Made by a program: the position numbers and the translations under genes
Notes under the pieces: model-generated
What the model was told of the DNA's origin: nothing
The model's input: only the letters and a program-made list of their open reading frames with translations
Databases searched by the model: none
NCBI GenBank assembly: GCA_002716625.1
Contig: PBAS01000056.1
Location: 1 to 57,190 of the forward strand
DNA: 57,190 nucleotides
Direction of reading: 5' to 3'
Source: Phycisphaeraceae bacterium
Lineage (GTDB): Bacteria > Planctomycetota > Phycisphaerae > Phycisphaerales > Phycisphaeraceae
In this document: in pieces, positions 10,264-19,966 of the stretch
Layout: each line of letters begins with the position of its first letter
Position numbering within the stretch: the first letter of the stretch is position 1

Positions 10264-11718
10264 ATGGGCGAACTGACCTTGAAGCCAGCAATTGAACTGG
10301 CCGGCATGATCCAGCGCAGGGAAGTTGGGGCCGAGGAACTACTCAACTTACACCTAGATCGATATCAGCAATTCAATTCCCAGTTGAACGCTGTTGTTTT
10401 TTGCCAAATTGATAAAGCCCGGACCCGTGCTCAGGGAGCGGATACGGCCTTAACCCGGGGGCAGATATGGGGCCCCCTGCACGGACTGCCGATGACGATC
10501 AAGGACAGCTTTGACTGGGTGGGATCGCCTTCAACCTGGGGAATTCCGGCTTTGCGGGATAACTATCCGAAAAAAGACGCCATCATAGTTGAGCGACTCC
10601 AAGCTGCGGGCGCAATCATTTATGGCAAGACCAATGTCCCCCTGAAACTTGCGGACTGGCAGAGTTTTAACGACATCTACGGCACGACGAACAACCCCTG
10701 GGATCTGTCACGTTCACCGGGTGGGTCTTCGGGTGCAGCAGCGGTTGCCTTGGCCACAGGCATGTCCAGTCTCGAAATTGGCAGTGATATCGGGGCTTCG
10801 ATTCGTAACCCAGCGCATTATTGTGGCATTTTTGGGCACAAGCCCACCATGGGCATCGTACCCCTGCAAGGGCACCAACAGCCCCATGACCATACTCTCT
10901 ACGACATCATGGTTGGTGGGCCGATGGCCCGATCAGCTGCTGATCTGACCATGGCCCTTAACGTGCTAGCTGGTGCAGCGGCACCGGATCATATGGGCTG
11001 GCGACTCAAATTGCCGCCTCCAAGAAAATCGAGGCTCTCGGATTTCAAAGTCGGAGTCATGCTTCAAAGCCCAGCTTGTGTACAGGATAACACGCTGACT
11101 GAACAGTTGGAGGTTACGGTTGATGCACTGGACCGCGTTGGTGTACAGGTCGATCGCAGTGCTTGGCCCAACATTGACATGCAACGATGCCAGCATATCT
11201 ACATGCTGCTTCTTCGCGCCACTCTCGGAACAAGCCTTAGCGACGAAGAGTTCGAGGCCAAATGCACAGAAGCAAAAGACAGGAACGCCGATGACCGCTC
11301 ATGCCGCGCGTACATGGAACGCGGTGCAATTATCCATCACCGTGATTGGTGGCAGTTGCACAATGAGCGTGAAGCCATGCGCCTCCGCTGGACTGAATTC
11401 TTCAACGACCATGATCTTTTGCTGTGTCCTACTGCAGCTTCGACTGCTTTCCCGCATGACCACCAAGGTGAGCGTGCAGACCGCACGATTGAAATCAACG
11501 GGCGCCAAGAACCGGTGACTGACCAATTATTCTGGGCAGGTCTTTGCGGAATGGTCTATCTACCGTCAACCGTGGTCCCGGCAGGACTGACCTGCCAAGG
11601 TCTGCCCTGCGGCCTACAGATTGTGGCAGGATATCTCGAGGACCTTACCGCCCTTGAATTTGCCCGTTTAATGGAACAGGAAATCGGTGGTTTTACGGCA
11701 GTGCCAGGATACAAGTAA
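10264..11718 (+). CDS. Amidase signature family hydrolase
   Basis: A 484-residue amidase-signature enzyme that hydrolyses a carboxamide by a Ser-cisSer-Lys triad: Lys80 (MTIKDSF), cis-Ser155 (PGGSSGAA) and nucleophile Ser179 (GSDIGASIR), with the usual spacing of 24 between the two serines. Length equals that of the family. It could be called a GatA homologue, but there is no gatC or gatB beside it and the C-terminal half (TCQGLPCGLQIVAGYLEDLTALEFA) is more like general amidases. The ATG at 10264 gives the usual short N-terminus; an in-frame TTG at 10228 is less likely. The substrate is unknown. A convergent gene follows. Confidence 0.88.
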   Translation: MGELTLKPAIELAGMIQRREVGAEELLNLHLDRYQQFNSQLNAVVFCQIDKARTRAQGADTALTRGQIWGPLHGLPMTIKDSFDWVGSPSTWGIPALRDNYPKKDAIIVERLQAAGAIIYGKTNVPLKLADWQSFNDIYGTTNNPWDLSRSPGGSSGAAAVALATGMSSLEIGSDIGASIRNPAHYCGIFGHKPTMGIVPLQGHQQPHDHTLYDIMVGGPMARSAADLTMALNVLAGAAAPDHMGWRLKLPPPRKSRLSDFKVGVMLQSPACVQDNTLTEQLEVTVDALDRVGVQVDRSAWPNIDMQRCQHIYMLLLRATLGTSLSDEEFEAKCTEAKDRNADDRSCRAYMERGAIIHHRDWWQLHNEREAMRLRWTEFFNDHDLLLCPTAASTAFPHDHQGERADRTIEINGRQEPVTDQLFWAGLCGMVYLPSTVVPAGLTCQGLPCGLQIVAGYLEDLTALEFARLMEQEIGGFTAVPGYK

Positions 11719-11736
11719 GGGTTGATCGGGGGCATC

Positions 11737-11763
11737 GACACCCATTGCTCTGCCATGGGTGTC
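11737..11763. terminator. Hairpin between convergent genes
   Basis: GACACCCAT and ATGGGTGTC form a perfect 9-bp stem with a 9-nt loop, centred between the amidase stop at 11718 and the stop of the minus-strand acetyltransferase at 11771. The symmetry and position suit a bidirectional terminator, although there is no long T tract on either side. Confidence 0.55.
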
Positions 11764-11770
11764 ATCCTAT

Positions 11771-12610
11771 TTAATGACGCTTTAGCGTCTGCATTAATCC
11801 AGCATAGCAGCCCCTAATGCCATCTGGGTCCGGAATGTCTTCTAGTATTGATTCATTACCACCAGCGGTGCGATAATGGCTGATATACATCTTCTTGACC
11901 ACATCAAACAGGTCCCGTGACCGCATTAATTGAATAACCGCATCACCAATCCGCGTGATTTCAACTGCGCCAGCATGGCGCAATGGTTGATCAACTGCAT
12001 CAAAATCCTCCGGCCGCTTGGGGCTGGAACGGAGGAATTCCCGCTTGGGCTTACATGCATCTTCCAACTCATTAAAGGCCGTAACCTGTGCACTGTGCAT
12101 GCTGGTATTGTTTCGGTTCATACAACCTAACAGCAACACGTATCCACCCAGATCGGCCACCGCAACAAGAATATCCAAGCAGTGACCGGCCGCAATTGGG
12201 TGACCCTCGCTGTATTCAATCAATGGTGACGCCAGCGGACCCTTGGCGGCCCATGGGTGACGTGGAGGATAGTTTCCACGCCGCACACCGGGTCGACGCC
12301 AAAAAGTGTCAGGAATCGCCCCGATCGCCTTACGCACTGGTGTTTTGCTGGGATCATAGGCACCAAAATCATATTTCCCAAGCCCCGTATGGGAAGGCAT
12401 AATCAATGTGCCCGCCGTTCCCACAGTTTCAAGAAGGGCGTCGACCACCGCGGCGGCGCCGCCCTCCACATAGCCAAAGGAACTCAATGACGAATGAGTC
12501 ACCACAAGATCGCCAGATTGCAATCCAAGTGCCTGCAGCCCGCGACAAATATCCGCTTGGCTAACATGGGTTCCTACCGATGTCCCGCCGACCGTTTTTT
12601 TCTTATTCAT
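11771..12610 (-). CDS. AAC(3)-family N-acetyltransferase
   Basis: A 279-residue member of the aminoglycoside 3-N-acetyltransferase family, which uses acetyl-CoA to acetylate an amine. Seen are GDLVVTHSSLSSFGYVEGG (residues 33-51), GTLIMPSHTG, the conserved HPWAAKG and VLLLGCMNRNNTSMH near the acetyl-CoA site. Length is right for the family. The ATG at 12610 is chosen because homology begins a few residues later; the frame stays open upstream to 13255, but that part lies antisense to the next gene and resembles nothing. Chromosomal homologues often do not confer resistance, so an amino sugar or antibiotic-like substrate is equally possible. Confidence 0.8.
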   Translation of the reverse strand: MNKKKTVGGTSVGTHVSQADICRGLQALGLQSGDLVVTHSSLSSFGYVEGGAAAVVDALLETVGTAGTLIMPSHTGLGKYDFGAYDPSKTPVRKAIGAIPDTFWRRPGVRRGNYPPRHPWAAKGPLASPLIEYSEGHPIAAGHCLDILVAVADLGGYVLLLGCMNRNNTSMHSAQVTAFNELEDACKPKREFLRSSPKRPEDFDAVDQPLRHAGAVEITRIGDAVIQLMRSRDLFDVVKKMYISHYRTAGGNESILEDIPDPDGIRGCYAGLMQTLKRH

Positions 12611-12827
12611 GACCAAGTACCCAAGCCCATCATCGACCTTAAGAGCAGGATAAACTAAAGTTAAGATTGTCGAGTGATACACATTGTTCAAACCTCCTGA
12701 AAACTCAAGGAGACAACCGCTTGGCAACATGATCGTGACAGCACGTTTCATCTGCACCAAGATCATACGTGCATATATCACCAATGGATTAAACCGGGAT
12801 CTACACAGACGCAGAAAGGCAAGGCGC

Positions 12828-14207
12828 ATGCCAAAACTCTTGTTCGAGATCAGCCGCAAGTATTTACTTTTATCCATCACTTTGATCGTTGCGGGATGGC
12901 TCTCCACACCACTGGCATATGCATGGTATCCATACAGCGAAAAGTACGATGCATGGCAAGCAGAACGCCCTTTTTTACTGGGCGGCCTGCATAATTCAAC
13001 CCCCCAGGACAAGTTGGATTTTCGACTACAGCGATTCAAAGCAGCAGGACTCAATACTTTCATCTGGGCCAAACCGTGGAATGCAACCCACTTTTTCAAA
13101 AAGACCCAGCACCATGGATTGCAATGGGCCTGCTGGCCACGCAACAATCCCGATGCCCTGCGCAAGGTAATGGAGATCCCGGGCAATTCGTTCGTCATGA
13201 CCAACGATGAACCGAGCACCGAAGAAGAGTTGGTCCACGTTGGCAAACTTGCCAAATGGCTGCGTCAAACCTATCCCGACACGATTCAATTCGTAAATCT
13301 GTCGATCACCAAAATCGACCACGACAGGCTCATCGAACTATGCCAGCCTGATGTATTCAGTTTTGATCACTATCCCCTTCAGCGCAATGGGGTCACACAC
13401 CTCAACTATCTCTACGACCTTGACTGGGGCCGCCAGACAGCATCAAAATACAACCTTCCTTATTGGATCTACCTTCAAGCAACCGGACGCGAACAAGACA
13501 ACCCGACATATGCCTATCGTGTCCCCGATGAAGCTGATATGCGATTCCTTGTTTATACCTTTCTGGCGCACGGCGGAACAGGTATTCAGTTTTACATGTA
13601 TTACGGTCATGACGAATCAATGGTGATGGATACCGAAGTAGAAAACATGTCCATCCGGGGTGCAGACCACCGCTTTGAGAATTCGGTCGTAACCCGTGCA
13701 TGGCATGCTATCCGAGATGTCGCGCCTGAAATACAGCATCTTGGCACTGTACTGGTGAATCTTCGATCCAAGGGCCATATTGGCTACACGGGAAACGGTG
13801 AACTGTGGGACCATCCTGCTCCCTCTTACCGAATCAAACCAAGCGTCGAGATGAATCATGGCAGATTCCGCCGCCATGAACACCTCAAGGAAGTGGAGAT
13901 TATTGACGGTACCAACCGGGGAATTATGATCGCATTTTTCGATGATGAGGCAGGTGAAGAATACTTCATGGTCGTCAACATGCTACACGGCACCAATATG
14001 AGCAAAATGGATGGTGCACGCCGACTGCGGCTTCTGTTCTCCTCCGCTGTCAAAGGCGTCGAGCGTTTAAATCGCTTCTCCGGACAGATTGAGACGCTGA
14101 ACACAAAAGCAGCGGGTAGCGAATACCGTATTCTTGATATCCTTCTGGAAGGCGGTACTGGAGATTTGTTTAAATGGTCCAATGGCAAGCCATGGGCAAA
14201 ACGATAA
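12828..14207 (+). CDS. Secreted glycoside hydrolase-like TIM-barrel protein
   Basis: A 459-residue protein with a cleavable signal peptide (residues 1 to about 32: basic start, LLLSITLIVAGWLSTPLAYA). The mature part alternates strands and helices like a glycosidase TIM barrel: FRLQRFKAAGLNTFIW, SFVMTNDEPS with Glu128 as a likely acid/base, PDVFSFDHYPL, and LPYWIYLQA. The end (KGVERLNRFSGQIETL) looks like a beta domain. I do not recognise the exact family. The ATG at 12828 follows AAGGC by about 5 nt and creates the signal peptide; upstream codons lack support. It is divergent from the AAC(3)-like gene and lies 38 nt before the PhyH gene, probably in the same transcript. Confidence 0.7.
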   Translation: MPKLLFEISRKYLLLSITLIVAGWLSTPLAYAWYPYSEKYDAWQAERPFLLGGLHNSTPQDKLDFRLQRFKAAGLNTFIWAKPWNATHFFKKTQHHGLQWACWPRNNPDALRKVMEIPGNSFVMTNDEPSTEEELVHVGKLAKWLRQTYPDTIQFVNLSITKIDHDRLIELCQPDVFSFDHYPLQRNGVTHLNYLYDLDWGRQTASKYNLPYWIYLQATGREQDNPTYAYRVPDEADMRFLVYTFLAHGGTGIQFYMYYGHDESMVMDTEVENMSIRGADHRFENSVVTRAWHAIRDVAPEIQHLGTVLVNLRSKGHIGYTGNGELWDHPAPSYRIKPSVEMNHGRFRRHEHLKEVEIIDGTNRGIMIAFFDDEAGEEYFMVVNMLHGTNMSKMDGARRLRLLFSSAVKGVERLNRFSGQIETLNTKAAGSEYRILDILLEGGTGDLFKWSNGKPWAKR

Positions 14208-14245
14208 GAAAATATCCTGTTCATCAATAAACATCGATTGAAATC

Positions 14246-15106
14246 ATGATGACAATGACAGATCAACAACTCGCGGACTTTGAACGCGACGGGCTGGCAA
14301 CGGTAGATTCGCCATTTACCACAGCACAGATCAGCGCTGCCAGCGAAGCCTTTGACCGCCTGCTGTCACCACCACCGTACCCGTCATCCCAACCTCTTAA
14401 ATATCGAACCGGCACGAGCGACTTCACTGACCCCGCTCTAATCGACCTGGTGCAACACCCCTTCCTGGAAGAAGTTGCCAAGCAAGTACTCCGGTGCGAT
14501 CAGATCAAAATGTTTCGCCCCCCGTCACTCAAGCAAACTTATCCAGATCCCAACCGCCCATTTGAGTTCTCATTGCATACTGACGCCAGGCTAAGTTCGA
14601 GTGATCTGCGGGCAACTCCAAGACGCATGCCATGTAACTTACTGATCTGGATTAGCGACGTAACGCCGCAGACAGCACCGCTGATGGTTCGACCTGGAAG
14701 CCACCGCCAGATCGCCGAGGCGATCGGATCCCATCCGGCCTACCTGCCTTTAATGAACAACAAGACTGGCCAGCCGACACAAATAGAGGACTACGTAAAT
14801 ATTAAAAATGCCCATTCTGCACCCACCGTAGTGGGGTGGTTCGAAGACCAATTACCGGACCTGAAGTATCATGACCCGGTCCCGTTAACGGCTCACGCCG
14901 GACAGGTTACTGTATGGACCCAAGCCGTAGTCCACGGCGCCTCAACCAATACCAGTAATATCTCCCGAAAGGTGATCTTCAATGATTTCCAACCTCAGGG
15001 CGTTGAGATTGGAGTCACCCGAGACACCAGCGGAAAACGACGGCGTCATCTGAGCCGATTGGCCAGTCTTATGCGTCCAGAACGTTGCCACCTGATCGAA
15101 CTCTAA
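14246..15106 (+). CDS. Phytanoyl-CoA dioxygenase (PhyH) family protein
   Basis: A 286-residue Fe(II)/2-oxoglutarate dioxygenase of the PhyH superfamily. The iron triad can be placed as His111 and Asp113 (SLHTDA) and His229 (AVVHGAS), with Arg240 (SRKVIF) as the likely 2-oxoglutarate ligand. The N-terminus (DQQLADFERDGLATV) is typical. No signal peptide, so cytoplasmic. It is placed between a secreted glycosidase-like protein and a sialidase-like propeller, which suggests oxidation of a sugar or sugar ether and not of a fatty acid; this is inference from context. An alternative start 9 nt downstream (ATG at 14255) is possible. Confidence 0.85.
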   Translation: MMTMTDQQLADFERDGLATVDSPFTTAQISAASEAFDRLLSPPPYPSSQPLKYRTGTSDFTDPALIDLVQHPFLEEVAKQVLRCDQIKMFRPPSLKQTYPDPNRPFEFSLHTDARLSSSDLRATPRRMPCNLLIWISDVTPQTAPLMVRPGSHRQIAEAIGSHPAYLPLMNNKTGQPTQIEDYVNIKNAHSAPTVVGWFEDQLPDLKYHDPVPLTAHAGQVTVWTQAVVHGASTNTSNISRKVIFNDFQPQGVEIGVTRDTSGKRRRHLSRLASLMRPERCHLIEL

Positions 15107-15218
15107 CCCAGATCTATTAAGTAGAAATACTGCGAATAGACCCAATCACGAAATCGGTAAGTGGCTCCCTTGGTATCCCACATCTCTTTCCCCTGACACA
15201 CAACCGAAGGAATTCATC

Positions 15219-16361
15219 ATGGCATTTAACGGGTGGAGAGACGCCTTGGCCGACAATCCGACGACGGTATTAAAATGGCAGGATCCAAACATCATTTCTG
15301 ATGCACCGGCGCTGGCTGTCTTACCATCAGGACGGCTGTTGTGTTCGGTTAATCTCTGGTCACGGGATGATACCGCCCAGCGCATCTACGGCACGCAGCG
15401 ATGTTTTGTTTTTGCGAGTGATAACGATGGTGCGACATGGCAAGAGGTGTCACGTAATTCATTCGCAACAGGAAAGTTTCTCGTACGTGGCGATAAAGTC
15501 TACTACATAGGAGCAGGAATGGACTGGGAAGGTTTGTGGGTCACATCTTCCAGCGATAGAGGGCAGACTTGGAATTCCCCCACACAAATACATGAAGACA
15601 AGGTCTATGCTTGCTCTACCGGCTGGACCATACACGGCCAATTTCTATATTGGGCCGCCGATAACATGCAACCGAACAATCGCCGAGTCTTCGCCATTGC
15701 CGCCGATCTTGAAGCAGACCTTGAAACCCCAGGTGCATGGCGCATGTCGCCGCCCATCGTCCATCCGGGAGTTCCCCAGGTATTGGGTGCCGAGCAACAT
15801 AATGGCGGTGTTTGGCTTGAGCCTAACGTCATTTACCACGAGAAAAACCTGCTTCTTGTCGTCCGGGTCCGCATCACACGAAATAACTGCAGCCAAATTC
15901 AAGTTCTGCCTAACGTGGCTGCTGTCTGCAACCTAGACGACGATGGTGCCCAAATGAACCTGTCCTTCTCTCATTTCCACCCTATGCCCGGCGCACAAAA
16001 TCACTTCCACATCCTTTTTGATGACATCACAAACCTCCACTGGATGACCTGCAATCATGTCACCGGTGCCGCAACTGATTGCTGGCATGGCTGGGCCAAT
16101 GAGCGACGTGCGCTGATGCTGCAATACAGCATTGATGGCCTCAACTGGTTTCCTGCTGGCTGTGTGGCCATGGGTTCCAGGGACACCAAGGCATTCAACT
16201 ACTGCACCCCGGTCATCGACACGAGTGACCTTCTCATTGCAGCAAGAACTGCAAGACACGCACCCAACCAACACGACAATGATTGCGTTACATTTCATCG
16301 TATTCCACATTTTCGAAGTAACGCAATGAACCTGGCGCAAAGTAAAGATGCGAATGTTTAA
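15219..16361 (+). CDS. Sialidase/BNR-repeat propeller protein
   Basis: A 380-residue beta-propeller of the sialidase superfamily. Two Asp boxes are visible, SDNDGATW at residues 67-74 and SSDRGQTW near 111-118, followed by further strand repeats such as MLQYSIDGLNWFPAG. There is no obvious signal peptide, unlike many secreted sialidases, and the catalytic arginine triad cannot be confirmed by eye. AAGGA lies 8 nt before the ATG. It follows the PhyH gene by 112 nt on the same strand and faces a DapA-type lyase. Activity on sialic acid is possible but not shown; many planctomycete homologues are of unknown specificity. Confidence 0.75.
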   Translation: MAFNGWRDALADNPTTVLKWQDPNIISDAPALAVLPSGRLLCSVNLWSRDDTAQRIYGTQRCFVFASDNDGATWQEVSRNSFATGKFLVRGDKVYYIGAGMDWEGLWVTSSSDRGQTWNSPTQIHEDKVYACSTGWTIHGQFLYWAADNMQPNNRRVFAIAADLEADLETPGAWRMSPPIVHPGVPQVLGAEQHNGGVWLEPNVIYHEKNLLLVVRVRITRNNCSQIQVLPNVAAVCNLDDDGAQMNLSFSHFHPMPGAQNHFHILFDDITNLHWMTCNHVTGAATDCWHGWANERRALMLQYSIDGLNWFPAGCVAMGSRDTKAFNYCTPVIDTSDLLIAARTARHAPNQHDNDCVTFHRIPHFRSNAMNLAQSKDANV

Positions 16362-16550
16362 ACTCCACTCAAGATTCTGCTGGTTGAATGTACCTACTCA
16401 ATCCCAGTAGATTAAACGTTGATGCAAACACGCCTGACGATCCACAACAAGATCACCGACACCCGCCATGGAGGGCGCAGCAATAACACGCAGCCATCGC
16501 TGGGGGTCCCGTGCCCAATGCACACGCGCAACCTGACAAGTTCCGGGAGG

Positions 16551-17477
16551 TCAAAGCTGAAGAAAATCGGGAAAATTATCCCGGCACCATTGCCTTACCT
16601 TTTCAATATCGACTTCATTCGTCGATGGGTATGGCCCACGACATTTCATGCTGGTACGGAGAAACCCAGAAAGCAAGCCCAGAAGACGGTCATAAGCCGA
16701 ATCATGATAGGTATCGGGCAAGTGCGCCAGGGCCTTTTCATCTAACGCCAGTAATTGACTGCACATCGGTCCAAGTTGCTCGTATCTCTTGGCCCTCAAT
16801 AGTTTCCACATCTGATTGACATAACGCGGGTTTGCATAGAACAACGAGGAAGATGCCCCAATCACGCCATGCGGACCAAGTCGAGCCCAATCGTGCTCAC
16901 CCGTAAACACGTTGACGAACTTACTCAATGCAGCACATCCATCTTCATTGAAACCCAGTGTTCCCGTAGTTGATTTGACCATCAGATAATTTGGAACGGC
17001 CTCATGAATTGCACGATGCTGATTAAGCGTCAATGTTTTCTTACATCGCGCTGTTTCATAGATTGAAATCGCCATCGTTGGTACCGCAGCCGAAACATCT
17101 CCAAAGAAAGGGACGACCAGAACATCAGGCATCTGGTACCAAAATGGCAGCGCAATCTGGATGGCGTCAGCACCAAGACCGGAAGCTTCAATCGCTCGCC
17201 GAATCACACCCCGCGTTGAAGTGGCAGTACACCCCAGCATGAATGGCGTGCCCATTGATTGACATTCCTCCGCACAGGCTCTCGATACAGCCTGCCATTC
17301 ATCGATATCCATTGCATAAAATTCACCGGTTGAGCCATGCGTGTAAACCCCGGCGACCCCAGCCTCACAACAGGCACGGACATCCTGACGATACGACAAC
17401 TCATCAAAAGTATCGTCATCATTCCACGCAGTGGGCAAACCAGCCCATGGCCCAACGAAGGTGTTTCGGTCCAACAT
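16551..17477 (-). CDS. DapA/N-acetylneuraminate lyase family aldolase
   Basis: A 308-residue class I aldolase of the dihydrodipicolinate synthase family, which makes or splits 2-keto acids through a Schiff base. The key residues are present: Lys168 (MVKSTTG), Tyr140 (ISIYETA) and the carboxylate-binding GSTGE at residues 48-52. Length is normal. The gene starts on the stop codon of the upstream propeller gene (TAATG), so the two are translated as an operon. DapA proper is unlikely in this context; a keto-sugar acid aldolase such as a NanA-like or KDG-like enzyme fits better. Confidence 0.85.
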   Translation of the reverse strand: MLDRNTFVGPWAGLPTAWNDDDTFDELSYRQDVRACCEAGVAGVYTHGSTGEFYAMDIDEWQAVSRACAEECQSMGTPFMLGCTATSTRGVIRRAIEASGLGADAIQIALPFWYQMPDVLVVPFFGDVSAAVPTMAISIYETARCKKTLTLNQHRAIHEAVPNYLMVKSTTGTLGFNEDGCAALSKFVNVFTGEHDWARLGPHGVIGASSSLFYANPRYVNQMWKLLRAKRYEQLGPMCSQLLALDEKALAHLPDTYHDSAYDRLLGLLSGFLRTSMKCRGPYPSTNEVDIEKVRQWCRDNFPDFLQL

Positions 17478-19966
17478 TACTTGCTCGAGACCTCAAAGGC
17501 GTAAAGACGTGCATGCTTCAGTGTGAATTTGATGACAATTGACTTGCCGGACAGATGCTGCACATCGGCAACCACCGCAGACACCTCATCACCTTGAAAT
17601 CGGAAAGGCTCTGAAAGCACAGGCTTACCGGCTTGATCATGGATCTCGACCAGGATAAAACCGCCCGGCTGCGTCTGCGCATTAATCTTCACCTGATTAC
17701 CGTCGACCCGCACTGGCCGACTCCTCAGGACACCTTGTATATCAACTGGTTCGGCATGAGCCAATCGATAAGGTTTGCAGCGAGCAATTCCAGGAAGGTA
17801 CTTCGTCTGTTTGCCATCGGCAATACATCCCTCCCATGTCTCAAAATACGGGGCATCCGCAAAATTTGGCCGATCAGCCTTGACATCAGAATACTTGATG
17901 CGAGCCATAACCCCATAGCCATTGTGCCGAGTGTTGACAGCCGTGTAGTGGTGCCACCATTCACCATTGAAGTCGTGATACTTATATTTTTCACGGATCA
18001 TTCCAAAGTTGTAGGTACCCCCCTTCCCATTCTCAATCATGCTACGGCGATTCTCCTTGAACCGGTGAAAATTCAGCAGGTCTCTTGTCCATATTAGTTC
18101 AGGCGCCTGCGTCTGTTCAATACCCCAATGCAGCAAAGTCGAACCCAGATAAAGATTGCGATTTGGGAACGCCTGATTGACCTTGGACAGACATTTATCA
18201 AGCACCGGCCGACCTGGCGCATCACCCAATGTGCCGAATTTCTGCATCATACCCATGGAATAAAACTGGGAACCAATCCGGTCGTAACTATCCGGCGCCA
18301 ACACAAACTGACGGTGATAGTTCAGCCCATCGTCAGTCCATATTACAGCAAGGCACCGCAGCCCCAGGTGCATGTTGTCGTATACTGCCCCGTGAGGTGG
18401 ATATGCTGGCGCAGCCGGGCGATAGTAATAAAACAAGCGTTTTCGATCTGTCTGCTCAACATGGCACCGGATCGATTCGGTGGTGTGCATCAAATCCATA
18501 CCCACCCCCAAATAAAACAGCGGCTCACGTTTTAGGACCAGGTACAAATCACCTCGCTTTTCAAATGGCCAATGCTCACCACCACGTGGGGAAAATATAT
18601 CCGCATCCCTGGAACCCCCATCACTTGGCATGACACCTAGGCCATCACCACGTAAATCTTTGTCCTCGCCCGCTTCAGCTTTCGCCATCGCATTGGCGTC
18701 TACGCCTTCACGGTTCAGGCTCTTACATTGGAAGGGGAAGTAACGCTTGCCTGATGCAATGAAGACATTGTCAATGTTGACCGGACCATCCGCTTGCGGG
18801 TCATAGAATCGAAATTGTGCATGTTCAATATCATGCTCTTGCTCACTTATCGTGACACCTATTCCGCCATTTCCCCGAGGGTCTTTGGTATTAGCCGTGT
18901 CGTCACGCAAAATGTTGTTTTCCGTTGAACCGTCATACTCGACAATTCCTAACTTCGGCTTTTCCCAATGCTCACCATCTTCGCTGATCAAAAGCATCTT
19001 CAAGTGTGCACGCAGATGGGCTGTTTCCTTACGTTCACTACGCCCACCCGAATTTTTATATATAGCTTCGTAACGACGATCTGAATCATTCCATTCGATC
19101 GATTCAATCGACAGCATCTCCTCTTCGTGAGATTCCGTCGGCGTAACAATCGCCTCATCGGGCTTCTTCTCCAGAACATCCGGCACGAATTGAACCCCTT
19201 CGACTTGGTCAAATGACCAATCATCAACCAGAACCTCGGGGTGGCCAGCCAGTTCCAACACTTCCGGCCTGACTTGGTCAACAGCCTGAACCCAAAACTT
19301 GCGTATGCAATAGGGGCCGATCGGCTCACCACCACGTATCACGCGAATACGCAGCCAGTACTCACCATCCTGCCAGCCATCAATTGAAAACTCTTGGTCC
19401 TGCCACTGGCTACTTAGCTGATACCTCCATGGGCCACCAATCGCCGACTCATCCTGCCGCGCCGTCACATCCACTTCAACATGGCAACAACTCACGCGAT
19501 TATCACGAATGCGGATCATGAAACGCGCCTTATCCTCATCCGTGTAGAGCATCTGGCGTGTTGCGCATTCAATGATCTGCGGACGTGCATCTACTGAAAT
19601 GAGCATGCGATCTGACGGGAAAAATGTCTTTGGATCAAGCACCATTTTCTCCCTGGCAACCTCGTCACCATTGCAATGCAATGCAACCTTGAAAAGATAT
19701 TCGCCCAACTCCCAGGCGCCGTTCCAATTGCCGTGTGACGCTTCGTACCGACCGTCATCCACCAGCGGATAAAAGATCTGCACGTAGGCTTTACCATCGG
19801 ACCAGCAGACATCATTACTAAGAACCTGCTGCTTAAAACCCTGAGGCTGAGTAATAAAAACCTTCGCACTCAACACCCCGGACACCTGAGGACAATCCAA
19901 CACCAGCGTCTTCCACAGGTAATCATCACTTGTTGCCAGATTATTCTCACACAACTTCATCGCCAT
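17477..19966 (-). CDS. Large GH32-like beta-propeller protein
   Basis: An 829-residue protein. Residues 1 to about 240 form beta-rich domains (DGEYWLRIRVIRGG); then comes EVLVDDWSFDQ, the opening strand of a GH32/GH43-like five-bladed propeller, followed by blades with AIWTDDGLNYHR and IWTRDLLNFHRFK. The last 90 residues form a beta-sandwich ending IVIKFTLKHARLYAFEV, which matches the tail of the propeller protein ending at 29464. No signal peptide is seen. The ATG at 19966 follows AAGGA by 9 nt; a TTG at 19975 is less likely. The aldolase gene is translationally coupled downstream. Substrate unknown; catalytic acids cannot be assigned with confidence. Confidence 0.7.
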   Translation of the reverse strand: MAMKLCENNLATSDDYLWKTLVLDCPQVSGVLSAKVFITQPQGFKQQVLSNDVCWSDGKAYVQIFYPLVDDGRYEASHGNWNGAWELGEYLFKVALHCNGDEVAREKMVLDPKTFFPSDRMLISVDARPQIIECATRQMLYTDEDKARFMIRIRDNRVSCCHVEVDVTARQDESAIGGPWRYQLSSQWQDQEFSIDGWQDGEYWLRIRVIRGGEPIGPYCIRKFWVQAVDQVRPEVLELAGHPEVLVDDWSFDQVEGVQFVPDVLEKKPDEAIVTPTESHEEEMLSIESIEWNDSDRRYEAIYKNSGGRSERKETAHLRAHLKMLLISEDGEHWEKPKLGIVEYDGSTENNILRDDTANTKDPRGNGGIGVTISEQEHDIEHAQFRFYDPQADGPVNIDNVFIASGKRYFPFQCKSLNREGVDANAMAKAEAGEDKDLRGDGLGVMPSDGGSRDADIFSPRGGEHWPFEKRGDLYLVLKREPLFYLGVGMDLMHTTESIRCHVEQTDRKRLFYYYRPAAPAYPPHGAVYDNMHLGLRCLAVIWTDDGLNYHRQFVLAPDSYDRIGSQFYSMGMMQKFGTLGDAPGRPVLDKCLSKVNQAFPNRNLYLGSTLLHWGIEQTQAPELIWTRDLLNFHRFKENRRSMIENGKGGTYNFGMIREKYKYHDFNGEWWHHYTAVNTRHNGYGVMARIKYSDVKADRPNFADAPYFETWEGCIADGKQTKYLPGIARCKPYRLAHAEPVDIQGVLRSRPVRVDGNQVKINAQTQPGGFILVEIHDQAGKPVLSEPFRFQGDEVSAVVADVQHLSGKSIVIKFTLKHARLYAFEVSSK

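Noticed and set aside
11771..12610. Aminoglycoside resistance cassette
   Set aside because: No integron, insertion sequence or repeat flanks the gene, and chromosomal AAC(3)-like proteins often have other roles.
12611..13255. N-terminal extension of the AAC(3)-like reading frame
   Set aside because: It is antisense to the signal peptide and first half of the glycosidase-like gene and resembles no protein.
15219..17477. Sialic acid catabolic operon (nan)
   Set aside because: Sialidase-like and NanA-like proteins are present, but nanE, nanK, nagA, nagB and a transporter are not, and specificity cannot be read from the sequence.
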